A program made the position numbers and the translations under genes. Under the pieces are notes generated by a model. That model was not told where the DNA came from. It ran no database searches and saw nothing but the letters and a program-made list of their open reading frames with translations. A stretch of DNA of 64,000 bases. Origin: Metarhizium brunneum (lineage: Eukaryota; Ascomycota; Sordariomycetes; Hypocreales; Clavicipitaceae). The stretch is from assembly GCF_013426205.1 (NCBI RefSeq), contig NC_089426.1, positions 3,658,001-3,722,000 on the forward strand. Direction: 5' to 3'. Within the stretch, counting starts at the first letter, position 1. Every line of letters begins with the position of its first letter. Of this stretch, positions 24,549 to 35,748 are shown piece after piece.

Positions 24549-27500
24549 AGTACTCATATGAAGCGGTCTCGTGACAGGCAGGCCGGCAGTCCACCTTCGC
24601 CTCGCCTACGCAGACGTCGCTCACACACGCAAAAACTCTCTAAGCTTTCTTTCAATCCGTCTTGCTGCTACAAGATGCTGCATGTGTGCAAGCTGCAGCC
24701 TCCGGCTCTGGGAAATAGACGCCCAACAAGAAAAGCAGAAGAGACGCACCTCGCCGTGCACTTGACCGGCCACGGATAACTGAGCCATGCACCCCCCTGA
24801 ACACTCGCATCATGACCACAGCCAGAACTGCCGCTTCACTAAACACATCTCCAAGCTACATAGTCACTATTGCTCGTTCGTTAGTACTTTACAGCGCAGC
24901 AATATCCAGTCTTTGCCAGCCACCAACCAGTCCTGTTGCGCTGGTCTGGACTGAATCAACTCCGTACTAGCAGTAGTCCTCCGTAGCCTTGACTCCTCCG
25001 TAAATAACCATCTTTCTTGTCCGTGGGGCCAAGAGCATTGGAAAGCAGGGGTTGACATGAAAGAGGCACGGGACCCTGCCCTCCACAATCATGGTACATA
25101 CTAACTAGTATCCTTGCCGCCGCCGTCATCGATGTCCCAAAGCTCTATTTCAGTATCAGAGGCCAAGAACAGGGCAGAGCCTCAGCCAGGGAACGAGACA
25201 TGGCTCCCGGCTCCCAGTGGCTGGACGTGCATGGTAATCATGGCCAGTAGCAAACGGCATTTGTCAAATGCTGCTCAAAACGTGACAAGGCGTGCCCATA
25301 GCATTTCGCAATCTTTCAACTGCTATTTGTTTGTCTGACTGTGCTCGTCAAGCAGGGATGGATATCTTGTGACACCCAGGCGGCGCGTCAAATCGAGGGA
25401 GAGCCTTTTGTACACCGAGGTAGTATTCAGAAACACATGTATGTACAATCGCAATGTCTGGAGTGCCTTTCGAGATGGGGAGGACCAAACTGCAACAACG
25501 TCTCAGTCCTTGCCCCAGCATCTGAGAAGTGATCAAATACTACTCCCTGAAGGAAGCATTGGAGCCAGCGATCCCAATATTCCTTGCCTCGCCGCACATC
25601 ATTTGCCGATATTCAACATATCCCGAGAGTTAGCGAGAGGTCACCAGGACCGTGGCGTTGGCCGCGTGACGAAGGCTCCAGGGGCCGAGCTCCAATTCTG
25701 AAGTCGGTGTGCGCTCCGCACAGCTCGATGCAGATGAGCTTTCATCTTGGCCCCGTCCTTGGCTCTTATTAATTAAGCGCTGGGCATCAAACTGGGCTGT
25801 GCAGTGGTTGCATTGCTCCCAAGCCTAGGCCGACGCCGACTTCGAGGGCCTGTTTACGGAGGAGTACTCCGCGCTCCGCTTTTCTGCATCTCCCGCCTAG
25901 GGGTACCCAAGACCCTGACCCTTCCGAATCCGGGACATGAATTGAGGCAAATACTCCGTATGATTCTACAATATGTCTCTGGCTGTAATTCATATTGTTG
26001 TCAGAACTGGCATGTCGAATTACTCGCTGTTGATAGTTGGATCGGTGGTTCAACCGCTGTCCCCGGATTGCGTTGTAATTGCAATAGCTGTGAGCTTAAT
26101 ATCATGGTTCCGTGATGCTACGGAGTTCTGTGAAGAGAATTATCCATCGGTTCTCTTAGAATGGCCCAACATGACTCAAGACTGGAGCTAATAAAACACT
26201 CACAACATGTTGCCTCATGCGGTCGTTTGCGGCACAATTGTACAGTTATTTTCTGCTCAAGGCCAATATAAACTGTATTTCCTTGGTCAAGAATCTGGCG
26301 GGTCCATCGACGTGGCGTGCTGCTCTCTGGGTAGTCGTTTGGTTGACTCTTTGTTTCTGACGGCTTCGGAGGGCAGCTTCAGCGTGCCAGCCCAGACTGA
26401 TTACACCGCATTCCTCCTTGGCCACCAGACTGCCGCAAATGGTGGTGGTGGTATTTGCTTTCCAGACCTTTTGGACCCTCGATAATAGTAGCTTCCATGA
26501 CAGTAAGACAATATCCAAGGCCAAATATTTTCTCGAAGAAGCTTCGACGGTGAGGATTCGTCCCCGAGACATGGAGGGATAGCAAGTACTAGTACTTGTC
26601 TTGTGCTGCTGCTGATGGCGCATGAATTTCCAAACTGGGCTCGAGGGAGCCATGGGACCCTTGAGCTTGTTTGTTCCCGCCCAGCTGGTACAGCCAAACA
26701 AAACAGCTGCCAGTCACACTATGCGCCCAAGCTCTGTCGATGTCATGGCAATCTCGGGCCCTCGAAAATGACCTGTCACCTGGTCTCCTCCATCTGCGTA
26801 AAATTGGATGTGGTCAGTTGTGTGACGCTGCCATATGTATTTCAGCTTTTCATCGCACTGCTGGTTTCTTCTACATTCCTTCGGCATCAATGGAACGAAG
26901 TAGCGATGTAGGAAAGCATGGGCAGCGGCACACTTACGGAGTACGGAGTACATACATACAAATCACTCTTCCTCATTTGTTGTTGAGCTGAGGAAGGTTG
27001 TGAGGGCAAGGCCAAGGACTTGGCGAGTGCGACCAAATAAACACAGGCCAGTATTCCCGGCCGGCGAAATAAGCGCTTGGATGGATGAAGGAAATTGAGA
27101 GACACTTTGGCACGGAGCACAATGACATCGTGACAAGGCCAAGAATTGCGTATTTGTGAAGTTTTAGCTAGTATCCCATTCATCATCCGTCATTGAGCCG
27201 ACATGGATCTGCTGCTTTCCATGTGGTATGCAACTGGGCTCGATCCAGGGACTCGGTGGCTCTTTCCCAACTTGGAAAGCAACGTCTGATGATTCGGCGA
27301 GTTGCACCTCGCCAACCCCTAGTACGTGTGGCATTAAATCAAAGAAGGAGTCCTGATGTACGATTTTGATGTACACCAGCTGTTGTATTTCAATCAACAT
27401 GCACCTTGGATAGCAAAACGCTAGCTCCCCGGCTCGATCAGTTCCAGTGCGGCCGGCCGCGACTCCGAGACGATCGAGACATGACTGCCAGAGGCTAATG

Positions 27501-29593
27501 CAAGGCACACCGATGCAAAGATATCAAGTCATATTCCGCCCCAGTGGGATGGATCAGGCTGCTCGCATGGAATTAGAGGAGATCAGCCTGGGCTTCCACT
27601 AGAAACGACCCTTTTCTCCCGAAACAATACTGGCTTACCAAGCCTTACCATCTCTGCTATTGCAAATATCGGCGTCACGGGACGCCTCGAGCACACTAGC
27701 TGTATCCAATACGTATGCACTTTCCTTTAGACGCTTGTCTACATGATTCGGCTCGTCTTCTGTCGGCATGCTCTCTGGGGGCACATGCACCACAAGCATA
27801 CTATAGCGTCGATGCATTAAAGCATAATAGAGGCATGTTGGGTGCCGGATCAATGCTCTTGACGTGCCAAGGAGCATTTCATTTTTGTCAGCACTGGATT
27901 TCCGAGAATAATACAATATATGATTGCTATCGAGGTATCCTTCCACCGTTCTATCAAGGTGAAAGCTGAATCCGAAGAATCGGTTCTATCTGTACTCTGA
28001 AGTTCGGACGAGGTGCCAGTAGGTTACTTGAACGGTGTCAAACACAGCATGCCAAGACAACTAACTGCCTAGGGTATGCGCAAGCTGATGGGACATGTAG
28101 TCTGCAACTCCTGCACAATATTTACTCACAGCTCCTTAGAACTGCACGAAATGAACCACGATGCCATACTACGCAAACCTGAAATTACTGTCCATGATAG
28201 TACAGCTTTTCGGAGTTTCTTCGCGAGAAAATCTTGTCCCGCCTCACGCGGTAGCGTTTTACAGAAACAAGTTCCAAATTTCTTAACCTACTGCGGAGTT
28301 CACATCTAGAATTATACCTGACCATCAGCATGTCTAATGTTGACATGAGGGCTAGACATGGTGTCATGCAGTGAGCTGCACAGGAAAACGGCTGAAAGTC
28401 TCGAACCTGCGCCCCAGCATCAATAAGCCAGAGTGATGGTCGCACCAACAGGCCAAGTTGTTGCATGTGAGGCTGCACGGCGCCGCTTTTATCTCCATCA
28501 GTTTCCGACAATACAACTCTGTGGCGCCAGTCCAAGAGTGGATGTAAGAGGGGTGCTTGTCGTCAAGTGACCCTTTCCTCCAGACGTCTGGACGGCATTC
28601 ACTAGCCTGATGGTTCTGGCTTACGCCGTGTTGGCTAGCCTTGCTGTTCCCAAAGGTCAAGAAATTCGGCACGTCGAGTGCATCATTCTGTGCGAGAAGA
28701 CGCAAAGATTGGCGTTGAGGAAGAACGAGACCGAGATATGTCGACACGCACCCGGTCCTATCTAGCCGGCTGCCAATCGTATCATCTTCGTGATGAATCA
28801 GACTAGACTTGGAAAGACGAGGTATCACTGAAAGCTCTCAGTCTATACCAAGCATACAGCATGATTAAGGGGATACCAAAACCTCCCCTCATTGACTGCA
28901 ATGCCCTCGTCCTTTGCCCAAAGGCATAACATTGATATTCGCCAAGGCTCGATTTTCGACAGACGCATGTCTGTAGACTGACACTGATTCGATCAGTCGA
29001 TTACTTTCGACCTCTTATCTATCTACCTACTCAGGTAGGCAGGCGGATACCCCTTATGGTCGATGACGTAGCCAACTACTCGATGAACTAGGTCCGCTTG
29101 CAATTCCGGCATCTTGGAGGGACTTCAAGCAGAATAACCCCCTATCAATCCTGCAGATCTCTCATGTTGGGCGACCAGTGGACAGCCTACACTCAGTAGG
29201 CAGTATAACTAATAGTGCAAGGGTTCTTACATGGAAGGGAAATGCCCACGCTCCTAATACGTCACCAAGTCCTTGATCTCCAAAGTACTTGGTAGGTGAT
29301 GATAGCCTGCTTGACTTTGACCAGACACATGATTACCTGACACATATGCTGTTCAAAGACTGTGTTGCAGACATGCAACTATCATTATTACTAGCTTGAT
29401 GAAAAAAAATTGGACAGTAGTACCCGTCATGAAACTCCCCAACGCCTAATGCACACTAGGAAAACCGAGCCCATTTAGGTCATTTCATACAATGACTGAT
29501 GCTTCTTTTGCCCGTCCCAGCCTCGCTTGTAAATGTCATTCCCCGGTCAAGACTTTTCATTTGTTTTATATTTATTGCAGTTAGCATCTGCGC

Positions 29594-31001
29594 TTAGGTC
29601 ACGGTGTATCCGCCATCGACGCGAATGTCGGCACCAGTGACGTAGCTACTGGCATCGGAGAGCAGGAAGGACACAGGGCCCATGAGGTCTTGAGGTTGAC
29701 CCATCTTGCCTTGGGGGATAAGTGAGGTCCACTTCTGCTTAAGATCGGGGTTCTCGTCGAGAATCTTTTCAGTGCTGTAAGGGCGGAATGTCAGTATTTC
29801 GGCAACTGAGCTTGCTCGTTTGTGCTTCATCACTCACAGTGCAGTCAGCATGTATCCAGGGGAGATACAGTTGACGCGGATTCCAGCATGAGCCCATTCG
29901 ACGGCTAGAGAAGCTGCCAGATGGCGCACACCAGCTTTGGCAGCGTTGTAGGGACTAATAGCAGCGTAAGGTCAGCAATTGGTCTCTTCTCAAGCACATG
30001 TACTCCATACAAGATCGAAATCCACACCCCCTGCACCCCGCTCGCGATCGGCATCATGTCGACCAGGGGATTCGGAATAAAGTGAGTTACACAGGATCGC
30101 CAAGGAATCACTTACGCCTGAGGCTGGGGAACGTTGACAATGGCGCCAGACATGCTACCAATCATGACCATGCTACCCGGCGCTTTGCGCGCCATGAGAT
30201 GACGGGCCACAGAAGTGGCAAAAAGGTACGTTCCGTCGACATTGACGGCCCATAGCTTACGCATACGGTCGATGGGGTAGTTCACGGCTTCGAAATTTTC
30301 AGTAAAGCCGGCTGATGTGACGAGGTGGTCAATTTTGCCGTGCTGCTCGATAACCTCAGCAATGCAACTTTCGACGGATTCAGGGTCGGAGACGTCGGCA
30401 TAGTGGGCGGTGACGGTGGGGATTCTTGAAAGAACAACAGTTAGAACAAACATATTCTCATGTTCTTTGAATACGTGTATAAGGAATCAGAGATCTTACC
30501 GCTGAGCATTGGGGTTCTCACGGTGGAAGGCATCCATGAGCAATTGGGTCTGCTTCTGAGCTTCTTCCTCTATAAATCAGGTTAGTTGAGGAACCTGAAC
30601 AAGGCAACAGTCTATAGGGAAGAATGCGACCTACTGTTCATGTCAACAAGGGCAACATCAGCACCGGAAAAAACCATGCCCTGAGCCATAACCAAGCCCA
30701 AACCACGAGCACCTCCAGTGACAACACCAACACGGCCATCAAGAGAGAAGCTGGGGAGAGTAGGCTTCACGAACTGTCCACCAGTACCCAGGACTGGCTT
30801 GCTGGAAGGCAGTTCATGCTCTTCGGGATGCTCGACTTCAATGTCAGCATCGGTGCGAGAGTAACTGCCAGGCTTGTTGCTTCGAGGTGGGATGTTGTGC
30901 AGATTGCGAGCGGCGGCGAACGACGGCCGCAAGGTGGCAGGGGCAACACTTCGCGTAGCGTGCCGCAGCATGGGAGCGAATATGGTCTGTCTGGAAGCCA
31001 T
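29594..31001 (-). CDS. SDR, D-arabinitol dehydrogenase / sorbose reductase type
   Basis: Five exons (31001-30635, 30569-30500, 30424-30116, 29954-29838, 29774-29594) give 347 aa; introns are 65, 75, 161 and 63 nt and all phases agree. Residues 1-35 are Arg/Ala/Ser-rich and free of acidic residues, as in a mitochondrial presequence. The SDR core has TGGARGLG (95-102), SAG (183-185) replacing NAG, Asn207 in NVDG, Ser236 and YNAAK (Tyr251, Lys255), and ends GGYTVT. The core resembles fungal NAD(P)-dependent polyol dehydrogenases such as D-arabinitol 2-dehydrogenase and sorbose/mannitol-type reductases, and the long N-terminal extension is typical of the arabinitol group. The reaction would be interconversion of a pentitol and a ketopentose; which one is not decided by sequence. 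It has no pathway partner nearby. Confidence 0.88.
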
Positions 31002-31258
31002 TGCTGTGATGATGCGTGAGTTTGGAGGAAAAAAGTGCTTTCTATTTCTCACAATGTGAGAAACCAGTTTTGGTGGCGTGTACGTGGATCGAAGACTTGT
31101 CTGAAAGCGGTGGCGTTGAGGCTCAGGTAAGACCTTTCTACACAACACGATTTCGCTGCAATTGATGTTCCAGCGAGAAAAAGAGTGTGGGAAAGATGGA
31201 GAGAAAGGTGAGCAGAGCAGAGCAGCGCAGCGCAGCGAGCGGGCGATTGAGTTTGTGG

Positions 31259-31266
31259 TTTATATT
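31259..31266 (-). promoter_or_regulatory. TATA-like element upstream of the SDR gene
   Basis: The minus strand reads AATATAAA about 255 nt before the start codon at 31001. It is a plausible TATA box given the long leader, but no start site is known. Confidence 0.3.
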
Positions 31267-31807
31267 TCATCCACCTCTGCCCTAGGTGGCGAGAATTGAT
31301 GGTCGTTCAATGCTGATGCGCACCCCTCAAGCTCCAGTAGCGGGCACCCCCCCTCCCCTTTGCACTAGGGCCGGCAGCGGGGACAACGGGGCAGGGGGGG
31401 CATCTGGAGGCTGTGGGCTGTGGGCACTAAATTGGGAACATTGAATCAAGCTCCATGTCGCCGCTGGACTTGGAGACGATGTCCCAGCACCACTTGAGAA
31501 AGCCAAGGTCCAAGCCAGGAGAATCCACCAGAGGCTATGTACATGTGTGAATGGCCGATCTGTCTGTTGATGATGCCCATGGCCTTTATCGCTGCCCAAT
31601 GGACAAGCCAAGGATGCCGTCGCACGGTAAAAATTCGCCAGCCGATGGTCAGGGCAGCGGCGACCGCGGACACCATGCAGAGGCAGCAAAGAGGCTCGCA
31701 GGACTCTGCGGAGCATTGCAGATGGTCGATGCATCCTGGAGACTCCGGAACACGGGTCGACCGGCATCTACAGGGGCCGCCTTGTACCGATTGCTCGCTG
31801 CAGCGCC

Positions 31808-31921
31808 CTTCAATGTTGTAGTGCTCCAACATTGAAGTTCTAGAGCTCTTGCACAGCCCTGCCGGACCGTCTGGAGCAAGCCCCGGAAGCCATTTTTCTG
31901 GGGCTAGACACTTCAATGTTG
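31808..31921. repeat. Foldback repeat built on CTTCAATGTTG
   Basis: CTTCAATGTTG (31808-31818) is followed after 8 nt by its exact reverse complement (31827-31837), then by another direct copy (31911-31921). The second inverted pair is extended by the adjoining bases to about 17 bp with one indel (31827-31844 against 31904-31921). A 10-nt copy recurs at 32144-32153. The structure could fold as alternative hairpins; it might be a remnant of a small inverted-repeat element or a protein-binding array. Confidence 0.7.
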
Positions 31922-33886
31922 ACCCATGTCTGTCTTGGAGAGCCAAGCGGTGTGAAACCTGCAAGAAAGCTGCACACGGCAGAAAGAAGCGCGCTCCAAG
32001 GTTCCATTGATGCAGGTAATGTCCAAGTTCGCGGGGACAGACAAACAAAGACAGAAACAACCGGCAACACCTGCACAGCCAAGGATGGAGGCAAAGCTCA
32101 CGGCCAACTCTGCCGCGAAATACGACACGAAGTGAGCATTGAACTTCAATGTTTGGAAATGACTTCGACGGCAAGTGGCGGCGGGGTAAGACTATACATA
32201 GACAAATTAAGAAGGCTCCAAGGCAGGCAGGACCGACCACAGAGCAGGGGTAAACAAGTCTGACGATTTCGCATGTCCTTCATCTGTTTCTTTTCTATTC
32301 AATAGTCTTTCCTTACTTATAAATCAGGAAATATTACAAAAGAACAAAAGAAAAAAAGAGATAAAGAGATAAAGAAAGAAAGAAATACTCCTGATTCCTT
32401 TCTCAAACTCCAATCGTGCTTCCCTACTCGCTGCTTTCGTATCTCTCAGGGAACCCGTACAAAAAAAAATAAAAGGACACCAGCAGCCTGTTTTGCATGT
32501 GCGGGCAAGAAGCTACTCTCGCACCTGGTTGCTTTTCCCTTGCTAGCTCAGCCAAGCAAAGGCTCGAAAATTCCAAGCACAACCCAAAACAATTATCTAG
32601 TACCAATAAATGCCGTTACTATGTTTTGGCAAGGAAGAGGACGGGGGAGCAACCGAGCACAGAAGGCAAGGGCTGGTGGTCACGCGGAACACCACAATTT
32701 TCATCGTACATTATTATCGTATTACCGAGTGCTGAGTACTTGCTCAACACCCTATGTCAGCATAGCAATCTGGATACGTCTACCCTCTGTCCATCAAACG
32801 AGATAACACTCCGTTGATCAGGGCATTGCGAGGACTCTCCTTCCGTGTCAATCCCAGGTCCCCCGCTCGCCAGTTGACCTGTATATCATGCACACGGGCT
32901 TTTTGACAGGACAGTAGGGCATCGCGGAGTGGGTGTCCGTTTGCGAACAGGACACCCTCACAAAACCTTACTGATGGAGACAAGGTACTCCGTACGAAGC
33001 TCTGGATTCAATATTCTGACCGAACTCCCCGAATCTCACCATGCTGCCGGCACACCGCGCAGCTGGTCCGCACGCCCAAGAGCGAACCACTTACTCTTGG
33101 CTGGACCCGGCACTGTAGGTTTGGGGTAAATCGACCCTCTTGTTCGCCGTATCAATTTGTTGATGAGTCCAATTGGAACGAAATCGTCATGATTTCATCA
33201 GTCTGCCGGCCAAATTTCACTCCCTTTTCTTGGTTGCTACTACCGAGTACAGAAGACGAACTGAATCATGAATTTTAGCCTAATATTTAAAATTGGTGCC
33301 TGGAGCAACCCCCCGCAAGCGGACCCAGCACACCCGGCAAGATCGCCCTGGTCACCGCCAGCTAGAAACCACCTGTCCTTGAACTATCGTGACTGGAGTT
33401 TGTTGGTGTATTTCCTCTTTTCACACTCCTGTCGACCTAGCGATTGCACCATGTTCCATCCCTTTTCCACGGGTTCCACACACGTCTCGTGAGAAATATG
33501 GAACGGAAAAATTTCTCCATCTGCTTTGCACTGGATTATTGGCTGGATGAATCTGTTCTTTCTTCCCCCTTTACCAATGCTATTTTGATACGTTGCGGCA
33601 CTATTTACATGGGACATTGTATGCACGATTCGCGACCGCCTCGCTGCAGCACAGTGGATGATGCATGATCATCGTGATCCTGGCCGCTTTCTATCTGCCC
33701 ACGGATTTAATGCATGGAACTTAAAATAGAGTACACGGAGCCATCTGCCCGTCCCTGGTAACAGCAACGTAGTGCCCTATCCAGGCGGTATTCAGCTGTC
33801 GTGATGCGCGTTTCCAACATATCCAAGCGACTGTCATAGTAACAGTCAACCTCTTGTCCAATCCACTGCAAGCTTCTGCGATACAT

Positions 33887-35304
33887 TTACGCATTGGCAT
33901 ACTCCTTGTTGAAAGCACGTCCAATGACCATCCGTCTAATTTCAGAAGTTCCAGCACCAATCTCGTACAATTTCGCACTATCAATCAAAATGCGTTAGTC
34001 GGAAGTAATTCGACCTTGCTCCCCCATTTTCAGAGGTTTACAAGTCTTGTCAAGTGTGGCAACAAGGCACTAGATGGGAAAACAGAAAAGGGTCAAGCTT
34101 ACTCTCTCAGCAATCTCGAGGCAGGCATCTCCTCAACATAGCCCATACCACCCAGCAACTGGATACAGTCAAGTGCGCACTCGGTCGCACGCTCAGCCGC
34201 GTACAGAATGGCGCCAGCACAGTCCTGGGTGCGGATAACGCCCTGCTCATCAACCTGCCTGGCCGTGGCGTAGGTATAGGCCCGCGACGCCTGCAGCTTG
34301 GTGTACATGTCGGCAAGCTTGCCCTGGACCAGCTGGTTGTGAGCAATCGGGGAACCAAACTGCTTGCGCTGGTGGGAGAAGGGCAGGGCAACGTCGAGCG
34401 CGGCCTGCATGATGCCCAGGGGCCCAGCCGAGAGGACCAGGCGCTCCAGGTCGAGGCCCTCCATGAGGACGCGCACGCCGCCGTTGACGCTGCCCACGAC
34501 GTTGTCCTCGGGGACGAAGACGTTGTCGAACATGAGCTCGCCCGTGTTGCTGCCGCGCATGCCCATCTTGTCCAGCTTCCGGGCGCAGCTGAACCCGTCC
34601 GCCTTGGTCTCGACCAGGAAGGCCGTGATGCCCTTGGACCCCTTGTCGGGCTCCGTTTTGGCGTAGACGACGATCAAGTCGGCGTCGGGCCCGTTGGTTA
34701 TCCACATCTTGGAGCCGTTGAGGAGATAGCCGCCGTCGACCTTCTTGGCCGACGTGCGCATGCTCACGACGTCGCTGCCGGAGCCGGACTCGGACATGGC
34801 CAGCGCGCCGACCTTGGTGCCGGCAATCAGGCCGGGGAGGTACTTCTTCTTCTGCTCCGGGCTGCCGTTGAGCTGCAGCTGGTTCACGCAGAGCTGCGAA
34901 TGCGCCGCGTAGCTCAGCCCAATGGACCCTGACGCGCGGGACATTTCCTCCATGACGACGGCGTGAGCCTGGTAGCCCATGCCCAGCCCGCCAACGTCCT
35001 CGTCGGCCGTGATGCCCAGGAACCCGGCCTCGCCGAGCTTCGGCCACATCTCGTTGGGGAAAGCATTGCTCTTGTCTGTGTGCGCGGCGACCTCTTCCGT
35101 GATTTCGCGGCGCGTGAACTCGTGCACACGCTCGCGCAGCTCGTCTAGCTCCTCGGTCGTGGGCGCCTCAAAACCCTTGGGGTGCTTGGACGAGTGTAGT
35201 CTTTTCTGGATGGTAGGAAGAGCGATTGATGCGGGCGAGGGCCGTAGTCGCCGGGTGGCGGGTCGCGAGACTGCTCTGGTGAGCGATCTAAAGCTCGCTG
35301 CCAT
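33887..35304 (-). CDS. ivdA: Isovaleryl-CoA dehydrogenase, mitochondrial
   Basis: Exons 35304-34103 and 33977-33887 encode 430 aa; the 125-nt intron splits [17 protein letters not shown], and phase fits. The open frame continues far upstream of 35304, but [20 protein letters not shown] at this ATG is an ideal mitochondrial presequence. The acyl-CoA dehydrogenase fold is complete: FAD-binding MSESGSGSD (170-178), WITNGPDAD, and GLDLERLVL, in which Glu287 matches the catalytic base position of isovaleryl-CoA dehydrogenases. QLLGGMGY and [10 protein letters not shown] close the protein. It oxidises isovaleryl-CoA to 3-methylcrotonyl-CoA in leucine breakdown, passing electrons to ETF. The head-to-head neighbour encodes the subunit of the next enzyme, which supports the assignment over other acyl-CoA dehydrogenases. 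Confidence 0.96.
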
Positions 35305-35748
35305 GTTGTATGTGGTTTTGTAAAGGCGTTGAAATGAAAGGGTGGAGGCGAAAAGTCGAGTGTCCCAGGTCAATTCCCAGGCAAGCAGCAGACAAGAAAA
35401 AAAGTGAGGCACTGGCTCGAGTCCAGAAAAGAAGTCCAAGTTTAAAGTAAAGCCGAGGATCTGGATGGATGCGGCCATCCAAGGCTCACAGCCAAAGATC
35501 TGCGGCTTACTTCGGCTTGCTGCGGGCCGCCAACCCCAGATTTTGGCTCCTTCTGCCCACGACGTCAGTTTGCCGGCTTTGCGGACAAGCTTGCTCTCGA
35601 ATGCTACGCCTTGTCTCGGCCTTTCATATCCCTTCTTCTTTTCCTCCTTCGTCGTCTTCTTTCCCCCCCCCTCTTCCCAGAAGCCTGCCTTCTTGCCCAG
35701 CGCCAACAAGAGTTGCTCAATTACACCTGCAGAGACGCCAATTCCACA
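35305..35748. promoter_or_regulatory. Shared IVD / MCCB bidirectional promoter
   Basis: Only 444 nt separate the divergent start codons of the two leucine-catabolism genes, so regulatory sites are probably shared. A CCG-N6-CGG inverted triplet at 35573-35584 has the form recognised by Zn(II)2Cys6 activators. Pyrimidine-rich leader sequence lies at about 35635-35690 on the MCCB side. Confidence 0.6.

Larger units (their letters stand above)
22793..29593. other. 6.8-kb gene-poor region with short tandem repeats
   Basis: No gene could be supported on either strand; open frames of 60-159 codons here are low complexity or lack domain character. The stretch carries short tandem repeats clustered between 23.66 and 24.55 kb and at least seven TACGGAGTA/TACTCCGTA copies (near 23826, 24959, 25855, 25952, 26119 and 26935-26951). 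The part up to about 23.3 kb should include the promoter of the 21166-22792 gene. The minus-strand frames at 27164-27508 and 28364-28828 have mixed composition and could be remnants of old genes. Confidence 0.45.
31002..33886. other. 2.9-kb intergenic region with foldback repeat
   Basis: The part next to 31001 is the promoter of the SDR gene. A 264-codon open frame on the minus strand (31446-32240) looks random: Cys- and Arg-rich with no domain. The region carries a foldback built on CTTCAATGTTG (separate entry), an A/G-rich tract at 32338-32385, and GTACTCCGTAC at 32985-32995. No gene is supported. Confidence 0.4.

Noticed and set aside
24300..24779. 159-codon frame with an Asp-Pro run
   Set aside because: The run comes from the AGATCC microsatellite and the rest is Arg/Ser/Thr low complexity; no gene evidence.
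27164..28828. Minus-strand frames of 114 and 154 codons
   Set aside because: Balanced composition but no recognised motif, signal or splice structure; at most remnants, so not listed as genes.
31446..32240. 264-codon open frame on the minus strand
   Set aside because: Cys/Arg/Leu-rich translation without domain, signal or codon bias, overlapping several other open frames and the foldback repeat; judged a chance frame.
34054..34932. 292-codon plus-strand frame
   Set aside because: It is a GC-rich shadow of the isovaleryl-CoA dehydrogenase gene on the other strand.
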